Assembly: GCF_030248535.1 (NCBI RefSeq)
Contig: NZ_JAHGAJ010000036.1
Coordinates: forward strand, 1-64,000
Direction: 5' to 3'
Source of the DNA: Vibrio sp. D404a
GTDB lineage: Bacteria; Pseudomonadota; Gammaproteobacteria; Enterobacterales; Vibrionaceae
DNA length: 64,000 nt
Shown here: piece by piece, positions 35,253-44,666 of the stretch
How positions within the stretch are numbered: position 1 is the first letter of the stretch
How the letters are laid out: the number at the start of each line of letters is the position of its first letter
Notes under the pieces: model-generated
Told to the model about the DNA's origin: nothing
Seen by the model: only the letters and a program-made list of their open reading frames with translations
The model's database searches: none
Program-made: the position numbers and the translations under genes

Positions 35253-37289
35253 TTATTGAAAGGTTAGTGTCCAACTGTTGATGGTTCCTGTGTCTCTTCT
35301 GGCACTGTCTACCGCTTTTAGTTCCCAAGTACCCTGAGACTCAAAACCAGAGAAGTCGACTTGGTAAGTGGTATTGATATCGTTGGCACTGCCGCCTTGA
35401 TTATCATGCAGCACCACTTGTCCGCCCGTTGGAGAAGTGAGTGTGATACGCAAGTCTCCAATGTAGGTATGAGCAACATCTAAATCAATCGTTACCATAC
35501 CCGCATCACCGGAACGAACCACATCTAGTTCACTTACAACGCCTGCAGTGCTGTTATCAGGAATCGCAACCGCATCAGAATTGGTGTAGCTGTTCAGATC
35601 GGTTCCACTACCTGAACCATCAGGACCATTACAACCCGCATCTAGATATTGCTTCGCGGCATCTGCGTTCACAAGACCATGACCAGTGCGATTGTCACGC
35701 CCCACGACATCAATGTCCGTTGCTGTCTTGATCAGCGCATTACGCACCTGTGCAGCGGTACAGGTTGGGTGATAGCTCCACACTAAGCCCGCAACACCTG
35801 TTACGTGAGGTGTCGCCATGGAAGTACCGTTGTAGTACTCATAGTCTTCACCTTTGGTTGTTGAAACCGTGATCTCTTGGCCGACATAGCCCACCAGCTC
35901 TTGGCCAAACGCACGATCAACCGTCACCGACACCATGCGTGCTGCGTTGTATTGATCAACAAGGAAAGGGTTCTGCAAACCCGGTAGTTCGGAGTTACTG
36001 TACACAATCGCTGCGCTTGCTCCAGCGTTGTAACACGCTTGAACTGCATCAATCTCTGGGTAGCTCCCCGATGACTGATTACCGACACGCTCCGTCAAAC
36101 AGATTTTGCCTGACATATCGCCACAATTGAAACGGCTACCAGAGACCTCACAGCTTGCCAGTTCTGCCGTAATTGAACCTGCGACTGGATCAGGACCGTA
36201 GCTCCCGCCACTTTGAACTAAGCGGTTGTGTGGCACAATACCACGCTCAAATTGGCTGACACCGTTTAACCTAATGTCGGATAGTTTGCCTTCGCCTAAC
36301 GTCACGGTAGATAGAATGGCTACACCCGGACCTGCAATCTCAACTTGATTAGTTGCTTGAGAAAACGCAGCGTGGTCGCTCTTATCATCAACCGCAGCGA
36401 CCGACATAACTGAGTCGTAAGACGCAGGGTAGCTGTGCGCTGTATTACCATCGTTACCAGCAGCGGCTATCAACAGAACTCCGTTATCGTAAACGGCATT
36501 TAGCGCATTTCTTTCGGTCACGCTTGATTGGCTACCACCTAAGCTCATGTTAACCACGTTCGCACCATTGTCTGCACACGTTTGTACCGCTTTCACCAAG
36601 CTGGACGAATAACCCCAGCCCGCTTCATTGAATACCTTGACGATATGCAGATTCACGTTTTGGTTTGGCATCACACCTTTAATGCCTTCAGTATTCGCAA
36701 TCGCAGCGATGGTGCCTGCTACGTGTGTGCCGTGCGCGTTATTGTTTCCAGGTACGCTCCAAGAACCGGTGCCGCTGTCGTTAGTCCCTGACACAAGGTT
36801 GCCGCTCAGATCGTTATGAGCGAGATCGTAGCCTGAATCGATAATACACACTGTACGATTGCCAGCATTTGAGTCATCCAAAAGCTGAGCATTCACCGCT
36901 TCGTATCCCCAAGGGGTGGTTTCGCTTAATAGGTATCGTGGTGGGTCAATTTCCACATATTCAACATCACTACGATCACGCAGTTTCCCTAACTCTGAGT
37001 CTTCCATCTCCACACTGTAGATTGAGCTATTTCCCAGCTTTTCTACTTTGCGTGCTTTGAGTTGGTCTAATACCGACTCTTGCACAATGCGTGGCCCCCA
37101 AAAGGGGTTTCCCCCCATGAGTGAAGGGCTCGATGTATCTTCTTTAAACTTGACGATGTATTTGGTCGGCAAGTTAGATTCATCGAATCCAGAGAATGGT
37201 GCCGCTTGCGCTGACATAGAGAATGTCATTGCCACTGCTATGGCGGACAGTGGCATTAAGCCTTTCATTTTTAACGTTGTATAGTGCAT
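35253..37289 (-). CDS. Secreted subtilisin-like S8 serine protease with PA and P domains
   Basis: 678 aa. Signal peptide 1-29, then an I9 propeptide (about 40-118, TKYIVKFKEDTSS ... VEYVEIDPPRYL). The S8 catalytic domain has Asp151 (CIIDSGYD), His186 (NAHGTHVAGT), oxyanion Asn279 (AAAGNDG) and Ser490 (GTSMATPHVTG). A PA (protease-associated) insert occupies about 340-475 (VQACYNAGASAAIVYS). The C-terminal P/proprotein-convertase domain (about 560-678) ends GTWELKAVDSARRDTGTINS... All catalytic residues are present. Exported and probably secreted. In one operon with the I9 gene behind it. Confidence 0.94.
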   Translation of the reverse strand: MHYTTLKMKGLMPLSAIAVAMTFSMSAQAAPFSGFDESNLPTKYIVKFKEDTSSPSLMGGNPFWGPRIVQESVLDQLKARKVEKLGNSSIYSVEMEDSELGKLRDRSDVEYVEIDPPRYLLSETTPWGYEAVNAQLLDDSNAGNRTVCIIDSGYDLAHNDLSGNLVSGTNDSGTGSWSVPGNNNAHGTHVAGTIAAIANTEGIKGVMPNQNVNLHIVKVFNEAGWGYSSSLVKAVQTCADNGANVVNMSLGGSQSSVTERNALNAVYDNGVLLIAAAGNDGNTAHSYPASYDSVMSVAAVDDKSDHAAFSQATNQVEIAGPGVAILSTVTLGEGKLSDIRLNGVSQFERGIVPHNRLVQSGGSYGPDPVAGSITAELASCEVSGSRFNCGDMSGKICLTERVGNQSSGSYPEIDAVQACYNAGASAAIVYSNSELPGLQNPFLVDQYNAARMVSVTVDRAFGQELVGYVGQEITVSTTKGEDYEYYNGTSMATPHVTGVAGLVWSYHPTCTAAQVRNALIKTATDIDVVGRDNRTGHGLVNADAAKQYLDAGCNGPDGSGSGTDLNSYTNSDAVAIPDNSTAGVVSELDVVRSGDAGMVTIDLDVAHTYIGDLRITLTSPTGGQVVLHDNQGGSANDINTTYQVDFSGFESQGTWELKAVDSARRDTGTINSWTLTFQ

Positions 37290-37661
37290 CTGCTTTTTCC
37301 TTTAGCATATTTTTATTCACACATAACCCATCAAGAATCATTTATAAAATCTCGGCATGAGCTATTCAGCTATAAATTAATTGCGCTAAAGTCCAAATCA
37401 TTCACCACGCAAATGTTTAATTCTTGAGCGATAATCACTCGGCAAACCAAAAGAGTGAACACTCAATATCCATTTTATTGTTTATAAAACATATAATTGC
37501 CAACCAAAAACATGCATTTTTAGTTACTTTATTAGAGTATTTATTCTAATTTTATAAAATTTCACCACTCTCAGCCAAACTAAAAATAACTGTGAGCAGT
37601 GCAATTGATAGATTGAATAATTAGTCACTTAAGGAGAAAAACTCGGTTTCATGAGGAAAGG
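37290..37661. other. A+T-rich region upstream of the protease
   Basis: About 370 bp, very A+T-rich, with no supported gene. It should hold the protease promoter. The downstream end of the minus-strand LysR gene lies at 37662. No clear operator recognised. Confidence 0.4.
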
Positions 37662-38567
37662 CTAGAAACTATCTTTAGCTCGGTTGTAATAGTTGTAAAT
37701 ATGCTCGATAAACAACTTCGTCTTTATGGGCAAGTGCTTGGTGTAAGGATAGATTGCGTAGATTCCGAGTCGCTTGCCTACTTGGTTTTGGAGTACCTCC
37801 ACCAGCCGACCACTTTTCAAATCTTCTGCCACCAAAACCTTAGGAACGTAGACGAGACCTTGTCCCAACAAGGCAGCTTGTCGGAGCGCTGAAGCGTTAT
37901 TTGTACTGAAGTTACCTGTAACATGAAGGGTATAAACACCTTCATCTCCTTTAAACAACCACTCAAATGTCCCAGTTTCTTGATAGGAATAACCCAAGCA
38001 GTTGTGCATTCTCAAGTCTTGAGGTGAGTTAGGGCTACCCATTTCTTTGAGGTATTCTGGCGCTGCACATATCACCCAGTGAACATCCAAGAGCCGTCGG
38101 GCGATATAACTTGAATCAGGCAAAACCCCGGTACGTATCGCCATATCATAGCCTTCTCCAATCAAGTCAACAAAACGGTTATCTAGATCCATATGGATAT
38201 GAATTTTCGGATACTTTTTGTTGAAGTCTGATATTGCTTTCGGGAGGATCAGTTCACCAGATATCGTGGGAACCGAAATGCGAATAGAGCCAGAGAGTTT
38301 TTCATCGAGCCCTTGCAGATCTTGCTCCGCGTTATAGACCGAATTGGCAACCTCTCGAGCATGGCGATAAAAGATTTCACCCGCCTCGGTCAAAGTGAGT
38401 TTGCGCGTCGTTCTATAGACAAGTTGCACACCTAAATCATGCTCTAGACGTGTGATCCGTTTACTAACAACGAATTTCGTTAGCCCCACATGGTCGGCTG
38501 CTTTGCTGAAAGAGCCTTGTTCTATAAGCTGATAAAAAATCAGAAAATCGTCGGTGTTTTTAACCAT
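37662..38567 (-). CDS. LysR-family transcriptional regulator
   Basis: 301 aa. HTH GSFSKAADHVGLTKFVVSKR, linker VYRTTRKLTLTEAGE, effector domain with VDLIGEGYDMAIRTGVL and the C-terminal KHLPIKTKLFIEH. It has no divergent partner: the D-lactate dehydrogenase gene lies upstream on the same strand, the protease downstream on the same strand. The target cannot be guessed. Confidence 0.92.
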   Translation of the reverse strand: MVKNTDDFLIFYQLIEQGSFSKAADHVGLTKFVVSKRITRLEHDLGVQLVYRTTRKLTLTEAGEIFYRHAREVANSVYNAEQDLQGLDEKLSGSIRISVPTISGELILPKAISDFNKKYPKIHIHMDLDNRFVDLIGEGYDMAIRTGVLPDSSYIARRLLDVHWVICAAPEYLKEMGSPNSPQDLRMHNCLGYSYQETGTFEWLFKGDEGVYTLHVTGNFSTNNASALRQAALLGQGLVYVPKVLVAEDLKSGRLVEVLQNQVGKRLGIYAIYPYTKHLPIKTKLFIEHIYNYYNRAKDSF

Positions 38568-38664
38568 AACTCGAATGCACTTGTTACAACGCTGAATTAC
38601 ATTGTTGAAGTGAGTTTATAAGAATAAAAAATGGATGTCTTATAGTGAGCGAACACTTTTAGTG

Positions 38665-38692
38665 GCTTACCTTGTGGGGAAGCAAGGTAAGC
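38665..38692 (-). terminator. Hairpin after the D-lactate dehydrogenase gene
   Basis: Perfect 10-bp stem GCTTACCTTG/CAAGGTAAGC with an 8-base loop, 27 bp past the dehydrogenase stop. No T-tract. Confidence 0.6.
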
Positions 38693-38718
38693 GTTTGGTG
38701 TTAAATCACTATGACCGA

Positions 38719-41544
38719 TTAACTAACGGCGATGGGCTCACTACACTCATCGACCAGGTAGACAATCGACTGGTAATCAATCCCTGAATGATGGCTCAAA
38801 CCAATCTCACAAGTGCGGCTCGTAGAATAACCGCCTTGGCACCCCTCAACCTGAGTTGCCAAGGTGCTTAAAGCAGATTCGTTGAGCTCAGGAGTAGTAA
38901 AGCCTTTGTCTCCAGCAAAACCACAACAGGTAATCTGATCTGGAATAACGACGTTATTGCTACACGCGTTGACCAGTTCCACGATCTTGTTATCTAGGCC
39001 CATGCGTCGTGCAGAGCACGTAATATGAAGCGCGATTTTTTCGTCCGTCGGGGTGAAATCCAGTTTATCCATCATGTATTTATGAATGAATTCAACCGGC
39101 TCGTACAATTTGATACGAGGGTCCATGAAATCCAACAGTTGCATCGTACAAGGGCTGGTGTCGCAATAGACAGGAAACTCACCATAATTACTTGCTTCCA
39201 GCAGCATCTGTACCGTTTCTAACGCCTTAGTTTGAGCCTGATTGAACATCCCTTTGCTCTTAAACGGCATGCCGCAGCATTGCTCATTGAGTCGCTGAGG
39301 ATAGATCACATCAAAACCTGCCTTTATCAATAAACTCTCTGTCTTATCGACTAACGATGTCTGATTCTTGGCATCTCTTGCTGGCCCCATCGTACGACTG
39401 GCGCAACTTGGTAGATAAACGACTTTAGGTTTGTTTGAACTTTTATCGCTATTGCTTCTGCCTTTGATAGTAATTTTCTTTGCGGCTGTCGGCATTTGAG
39501 GGTTCCAAAAACCCACTTTTTCTCCAGACACCTTACGAGCTGCTCGTGTTACGGCTCCCATTGCTTTAGTACCAAGCACGCCGTGGGTCGTATTTGCGAC
39601 ACTAAAAGTCGCCTTTGCTGCCGTTGTTACTGTATCGAAGTGATTAGCGATCCACTCTGACACCCCTTCTTTATCAGCATGACGGTCATGACGCAGCTGT
39701 CTTACTAAATCACCAGTATTAATACCGACCGGACAAACGGTTGAGCATAAGCCACAGCCAGCACAAGTATCCACAGCCATGTAGTCATATTTATCGGCAA
39801 ATGCGGCTTTGTCTTCCCCGTCTAAGAGAGCCAGTTCGCGCTTACCTATGATTCGTTGGCGTGGGCTCAAAGTCAGGTTTCGAGACGGACACATACGCTC
39901 ACAAAACCCACATTCGATACACTGATCGACAATGTCACTCACTGCTTCCATCGGTTTAAGGTTACTGATGTGCAGCTTAGGATTCTCGGTGATCATGACA
40001 TCGGGGTTTAAGATGCCTTGCGGGTCGAAGATCTGCTTGATTTTAAGCATGTAGCTATACGCTTCATCTCCCCACTCTTTACGAACAAAAGGCGCCATGT
40101 TTCGGCCTGTACCGTGTTCTGCTTTCAAAGAGCCATCATACTTATTGACGACGATATCGCAGACAGCATCAATGAACCTCTCGTATCGCTCCACCTCTTG
40201 CTGCGAACCAAACCCTTGAGAGAAAATAAAGTGTAAGTTACCGTCTAACGCATGGCCATAAATCACACCATCGTAGTAGCCATACTCTTGCATTAACTGT
40301 TGCAAGTCCGTCAATGCATCCGCCAACGTCTCTATCTGAAAAGCGACATCTTCAATCAGTGCTGTTGTGCCCTTTGGTCTCGTCGCACCAACGGCTGGGA
40401 ATATACCTTTGCGAATGTTCCAGTACGCCTGATACTCTTGAGGCTTATCAGTAAAGCTTGCTGGCACAACCAACTCAAGGTCTTCGATTTCAGTCAATAT
40501 TGTCTGAATCTGCGCATCAAGCACGGCTTGTTCATCGGCTTCAGTTTGAACCAGAATCGCCGTTGCACCTTCAGGAGCCGTGGCAATATAGCTCGGCACT
40601 CCGTCCATGTGCTGCACCGCCTTAAGCGCAAAGTAATCAATCATTTCAGCAGCGGACACTGGCGTATTATTCAATTTAAATCGAGTTACCGCGTTGCTGG
40701 CAGTTCGGATATCTGGAAACACCAAAAATGCCGACGCCTTCAGTGGATACTTTCGAATCGTGTTATGAGTAATTTCTGAGATAAAGCCGAGCGTGCCTTC
40801 AGAGCCAATCAACAAGTGAGAAATGATGTCTATCGGATCTTCCCAATCGATCAAAGATCTCAAGCCATAACCGGTCGTATTTTTGATTTCATACTTACGA
40901 GCAATCCGCTCACTCAATGCAGTATTACTTTTGAGCTGCTTTGACAACTGTGTAATCTCATCAACCATTTGAGCATGCGTCTGCTTGAACGCTTCACGGC
41001 TGCTACTCGATCCGGTATCGAGTACTGTTCCATCCAGAAATACAATGCGCGCGGAGTCCATCACGCCATAGGTATCCATTGAATTCATTCCGGCCGCATT
41101 GTTAATCGCAATACCACCAACGCTGGCGGCGTCAATTGACGCTGGCATTGGCGCCAGTTGATGTTCGTAAGGTGAGAGATATCGGTTGGCATCGCCACCC
41201 AGAACTCCACATTGCATGCGAATTCGTTGGCCCTCATCGAGAATTTCAAAGTCTTTCCAATCCGATGTGATCGATATCAGAATGGAATCTGTAATGGTTT
41301 GACCCGATAAACTCGTCCCTGAACCTCGGAAGGTAATAGGCAAACTCATTTGGCTTGCCAACATCATTAGCTCAATCACTTCTTGCTCATTAGCAACTTG
41401 CACAATAACTTTAGGAACTAGTCGGTAAAAACTTGCATCAGTTCCGTACGCAAGCTTTCTAAGGTAATCGGTAATAATTCGTTCTTGAGGAATGAACTCT
41501 TTGGCGGCGTTGATGAACGCTTCGTAGCTATCTATCCCTTGCAT
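38719..41544 (-). CDS. FAD/Fe-S D-lactate dehydrogenase (Dld-II type)
   Basis: About 941 aa, with the ATG at 41544 after AGGACA. Domains in order: FAD-binding type 4 (PITFRGSGTSLSGQ, AGMNSMDTYGVMDSAR), FAD-oxidase C domain (VIYGHALDGNLHFIFSQGF, SLKAEHGTGRNMAPF), two 4Fe-4S motifs (CIECGFCERMCPSR and CAGCGLCSTVCPVG), then two CCG domains (CCGMPFKSKG, CCGFAGDKGF). This matches the quinone-linked D-lactate dehydrogenase described in Shewanella (Dld-II), attached to the inner membrane side. A D-2-hydroxyglutarate dehydrogenase of the YdiJ type is an alternative. Confidence 0.88.
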   Translation of the reverse strand: MQGIDSYEAFINAAKEFIPQERIITDYLRKLAYGTDASFYRLVPKVIVQVANEQEVIELMMLASQMSLPITFRGSGTSLSGQTITDSILISITSDWKDFEILDEGQRIRMQCGVLGGDANRYLSPYEHQLAPMPASIDAASVGGIAINNAAGMNSMDTYGVMDSARIVFLDGTVLDTGSSSSREAFKQTHAQMVDEITQLSKQLKSNTALSERIARKYEIKNTTGYGLRSLIDWEDPIDIISHLLIGSEGTLGFISEITHNTIRKYPLKASAFLVFPDIRTASNAVTRFKLNNTPVSAAEMIDYFALKAVQHMDGVPSYIATAPEGATAILVQTEADEQAVLDAQIQTILTEIEDLELVVPASFTDKPQEYQAYWNIRKGIFPAVGATRPKGTTALIEDVAFQIETLADALTDLQQLMQEYGYYDGVIYGHALDGNLHFIFSQGFGSQQEVERYERFIDAVCDIVVNKYDGSLKAEHGTGRNMAPFVRKEWGDEAYSYMLKIKQIFDPQGILNPDVMITENPKLHISNLKPMEAVSDIVDQCIECGFCERMCPSRNLTLSPRQRIIGKRELALLDGEDKAAFADKYDYMAVDTCAGCGLCSTVCPVGINTGDLVRQLRHDRHADKEGVSEWIANHFDTVTTAAKATFSVANTTHGVLGTKAMGAVTRAARKVSGEKVGFWNPQMPTAAKKITIKGRSNSDKSSNKPKVVYLPSCASRTMGPARDAKNQTSLVDKTESLLIKAGFDVIYPQRLNEQCCGMPFKSKGMFNQAQTKALETVQMLLEASNYGEFPVYCDTSPCTMQLLDFMDPRIKLYEPVEFIHKYMMDKLDFTPTDEKIALHITCSARRMGLDNKIVELVNACSNNVVIPDQITCCGFAGDKGFTTPELNESALSTLATQVEGCQGGYSTSRTCEIGLSHHSGIDYQSIVYLVDECSEPIAVS

Positions 41545-41750
41545 CACATTGTCCTGTCTTTAATTGTAATTATTTATCACAACACTTTAACAGGTTGGTT
41601 ACTTTGTGATTAGTAAGCCCTAAAGCGTTTTACTGTTTCCAAAACATTACTAATAGAGTTAGGCTGTAGTCACTGCAAGCAATAAAGGCTATGCTCACTT
41701 AACCCTTCTTGCCTTAGCACTTATATTCTCTACAAAACAAAAGACTCACT

Positions 41751-41996
41751 ATGAAATTTGATATAAACGCACTAAAACACCACCAGCTGGTTGAAGATGG
41801 TCAATTAGAAGGGTGTTATATTCATCAGCCAGTACCAGGCAGTCAGCAAGATGACAAAGCCGTTGTGGAAGAGCGCAAAGCGCTGGAGAAAATGGGGTTT
41901 AAGGTGGTTCAGGTTAAAGCAAAAGGTGGGACAACAACCTTTGCAGAAGCGATGCAACAGTTAGCGAAGAAGACGGGGCACTCACCCAACAAATAG
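41751..41996 (+). CDS. Small protein of unknown function
   Basis: 81 aa, charged, not recognised. It has no signal peptide or membrane segment. The C-terminal half is Lys-rich with a helix-strand pattern (EERKALEKMGFKVVQVKAKG). The ribosome site is weak. The next gene starts 9 bp after its stop, so the two form a pair. It sits between the D-lactate dehydrogenase promoter and the OLD/UvrD operon. Confidence 0.6.
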   Translation: MKFDINALKHHQLVEDGQLEGCYIHQPVPGSQQDDKAVVEERKALEKMGFKVVQVKAKGGTTTFAEAMQQLAKKTGHSPNK

Positions 41997-42005
41997 GATG
42001 GATGA

Positions 42006-42479
42006 ATGAAGAATACAACCCCACAATCTATCGCCCCTAATTTGGATAAATGGCCTGTTGGCTCGCATGAGCGCCTAATAAATGGGTATTGGGAGCTGGG
42101 TATGATGAGATTTCATACTTTCACTAATGAGTGTAGAGAAGACCTCCAGAATACATACAATCGCATCAACAATGGATTAGGGGTTCAAACGATCTACATC
42201 GACCTACTCTCACTTGCAGATAAAGATTACAGAAACAAGTCGCAAATCATGGATATCATCCTAAGTGATAAGCCAACGTGGATCTGGTTTATTAATTGCG
42301 AGGGGCTTCTAAATGATTCTCTGGCTAGCTGGTTACGCTCAATCCTCACCACATGTAATGTAGATCATATTCGAGTAACTTTTGTGCTCGATAACCAAGA
42401 GCAGTTCAGCAGTATCTTCCAGCGTTATTCCGCGCCACTATACCAATCGACTATGGCTCTCGATCTTCAGAAGAGCTAG
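42006..42479 (+). CDS. Protein of unknown function
   Basis: 157 aa, not recognised. The ATG follows AGGATGG. It is soluble and tryptophan-rich (KPTWIWFINCEG, LASWLRSIL), with alternating strands and helices (TIYIDLLSLAD, HIRVTFVLDNQEQFSSIF) that suggest a small alpha/beta fold. No signal peptide. Likely co-transcribed with the 81-aa gene. A weak hairpin after it (42513-42542) separates it from the defence-type pair. Confidence 0.6.
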   Translation: MKNTTPQSIAPNLDKWPVGSHERLINGYWELGMMRFHTFTNECREDLQNTYNRINNGLGVQTIYIDLLSLADKDYRNKSQIMDIILSDKPTWIWFINCEGLLNDSLASWLRSILTTCNVDHIRVTFVLDNQEQFSSIFQRYSAPLYQSTMALDLQKS

Positions 42480-42512
42480 CTCGGTTCTGCCCCAAAACTT
42501 GATATTTCTAAA

Positions 42513-42542
42513 AAACCCTCACCGCCTAATATGATAGGGTTT
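42513..42542 (+). terminator. Weak hairpin before the OLD/UvrD operon
   Basis: Arms AAACCCT and AGGGTTT around a 16-base loop. Short stem; Ts only within the second arm. Possible weak terminator. Confidence 0.4.
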
Positions 42543-42629
42543 ACTTATCAATTGGTTGCTTAAGGTGTAATTAGATTTCTTGATTATTTAAGCGACTCGA
42601 ACAGAATCCTCTACAAACAAGTGGTAAGC

Positions 42630-44666
42630 ATGTTATTAAAGAAACTAGTAGTATCTGGCTACAAAAGCATATCCATAAGCCATCCTCAAACAATAGAGTT
42701 TGATCCTCAGCTAACAGTTTTTATTGGTCACAACGGAACAGGAAAAAGTGCCACGTTAGAGGCTCTAAATAAGTTGTTTTCAATCGACCATTCTTTACGT
42801 GGTATTGTACCTTCTGATTTTCACTTACCTGACGATGTGGATCCTGTAACACCAAGAAATTTAACTATAGAGGCATGGTTCAGTCTTGCAAACGGAAATC
42901 CATCGATTCCACCTTTAATTAATGGACTTACAGCATCTAGTTCAACTGGTGAAATCATATTTAGGGTTCGATTGGAAGCAAGCCTAAGCTTTGACTACAA
43001 CCCTCTAGGAGATGTAGACGAAAATATTTGGGTAATCGATGGTGATATGGAAGAACCTGAAGACGATAATAAGCATCGTTTGTCTGCAACCCAAAGGAAT
43101 GCGATTCAAGTCAACTATGTACCTGCCAATAGAGACCCATTAGTTCAATTAAAGTACTCATCAAAAGCCATATTGGGTCGTTTACTCAAGGCGATTAAAT
43201 GGTCAGAGGGGGAGCAAGAGTCTTTTGAAGCACAAGCTCAGCAACTGAACCAATTAGCATCAGACAACCCAGCTTTAACCCAAATCACACGCGCGATTAA
43301 TCACAATTGGCAGGAGATATACAAGGGGCGTCACCTCACTCAAGCTGGGCTTAATTTTCCTGTCGGTGATGTGGATGAAATATTGAGACTTATACAGCTT
43401 CAGTTTATGCCAGATGCAACTGGAAACAAGGTTGATACTAGTCGACTAAGTGATGGCCAAAAATCTCTAGTTTACTTTGCTCTAACCAAAGCATTATTTG
43501 ATATAGATAAAGCGACACGACAAGCTGTTGTTGATAATCAACCATCAAATTTTGATGCTGATAAGATGAAGTTACCTATTTTTAGCTTGATCGTGCTTGA
43601 GGAGCCTGAGAACCATTTATCACCACACTATTTAGGTCGAATAATAAAGCTAGTAAAAGATTATGGTGCGACTGAACTCTGTCAATCAGTTATTTCTACG
43701 CACTCCGCTTCATTGGTTGGGCGTATAGAACCAACACAAATACGTCATTTTCGACTAGAAAATGAGAATATATGTACCAAGATTCAAGCCTTATTATTGC
43801 CTGAAGATACTGATGAGCAAGCTAAGTATATTAGCGAAGCTGTAAAGGCCTATCCAGAAATTTACTTTTCTAAACTAGTGATACTAGGTGAAGGCGATAG
43901 TGAGCAGGTTGTTCTTCCGAAGTTGCTGGAACACTTTGGAAAAGACATTGACGGTCATTCAATATCGGTGGTTCCACTTGGTGGAAAGCATGTTAACCAT
44001 TTCTGGCGTTTGCTTAATTCTCTAAAGATCCCTTTTGTTACACTATTAGACTTTGATATTGATCGTAATGGTGGTGGTTTTGGCCGTATGAAGTATGTCG
44101 TGGAACAATTACTTTTAATGGATGAAATAAAGAGCGATTATATTAACGAAAACATTATCCCTTATATCCCCGACTGGAGTAGCGAGCGAAACGCTGATTC
44201 ATTTTCAATACATTATGAAGATGGAAAAACAAGGATAATTACAGATGAATTAGAAGCATGTAATGTTTATTTTTCTAGTCCACTAGATATCGATTATTCA
44301 ATGATTTGTGCTTTTCCTGAGATCTTTTGTGAAAAAGATGAAGCCTATGGAGAGAGAGGTCCCTCTGATGGCAAAGAAGATGAGGAAGAAGAAGATACTG
44401 TAAAAAGAGAGGCGGCGCTAATTAAAGCTGTACTCAAAAAAGGAAATGTTGGTAAACGGTTTGATTTTGGGTCAGATTGGGAAAGGAACTTCTTATGGTA
44501 TCGCTATCGTTTCTTATCGAATAAAAGTAAACCTGCATCTCATGTTCGTATGTTTACTAAACTTGAGGAGCAATATACATCTCGAGAGATACTAGAAAAG
44601 TTACCACCAGAGTTAACACGATTGATGGAACGCATTGTTGAATTATCCGAACAGGTAGTTGAGTAA
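42630..44666 (+). CDS. OLD-family ATPase/TOPRIM nuclease (GajA-like)
   Basis: 678 aa from the ATG at 42630 (a GTG at 42621 is also in frame). ABC-type ATPase parts: Walker A GHNGTGKS (33-40), signature LSDGQ (273-277), Walker B IVLEEPE (about 321-327), switch His in STHSAS (about 356). Then a TOPRIM nuclease: GEGDSE (420-425) and LLDFDID (472-478), with a later KKGNVGK region. OLD followed by a UvrD-type helicase is the class 2/Gabija arrangement. It is about 100 aa longer than B. cereus GajA. It would cut phage DNA when nucleotide pools fall; this is family knowledge. Confidence 0.85.
   Translation: MLLKKLVVSGYKSISISHPQTIEFDPQLTVFIGHNGTGKSATLEALNKLFSIDHSLRGIVPSDFHLPDDVDPVTPRNLTIEAWFSLANGNPSIPPLINGLTASSSTGEIIFRVRLEASLSFDYNPLGDVDENIWVIDGDMEEPEDDNKHRLSATQRNAIQVNYVPANRDPLVQLKYSSKAILGRLLKAIKWSEGEQESFEAQAQQLNQLASDNPALTQITRAINHNWQEIYKGRHLTQAGLNFPVGDVDEILRLIQLQFMPDATGNKVDTSRLSDGQKSLVYFALTKALFDIDKATRQAVVDNQPSNFDADKMKLPIFSLIVLEEPENHLSPHYLGRIIKLVKDYGATELCQSVISTHSASLVGRIEPTQIRHFRLENENICTKIQALLLPEDTDEQAKYISEAVKAYPEIYFSKLVILGEGDSEQVVLPKLLEHFGKDIDGHSISVVPLGGKHVNHFWRLLNSLKIPFVTLLDFDIDRNGGGFGRMKYVVEQLLLMDEIKSDYINENIIPYIPDWSSERNADSFSIHYEDGKTRIITDELEACNVYFSSPLDIDYSMICAFPEIFCEKDEAYGERGPSDGKEDEEEEDTVKREAALIKAVLKKGNVGKRFDFGSDWERNFLWYRYRFLSNKSKPASHVRMFTKLEEQYTSREILEKLPPELTRLMERIVELSEQVVE

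Noticed and set aside
40300-40779. 159-codon plus-strand frame inside the D-lactate dehydrogenase gene
   Set aside because: Antisense to the conserved FAD domain; no family resemblance and no start signal.
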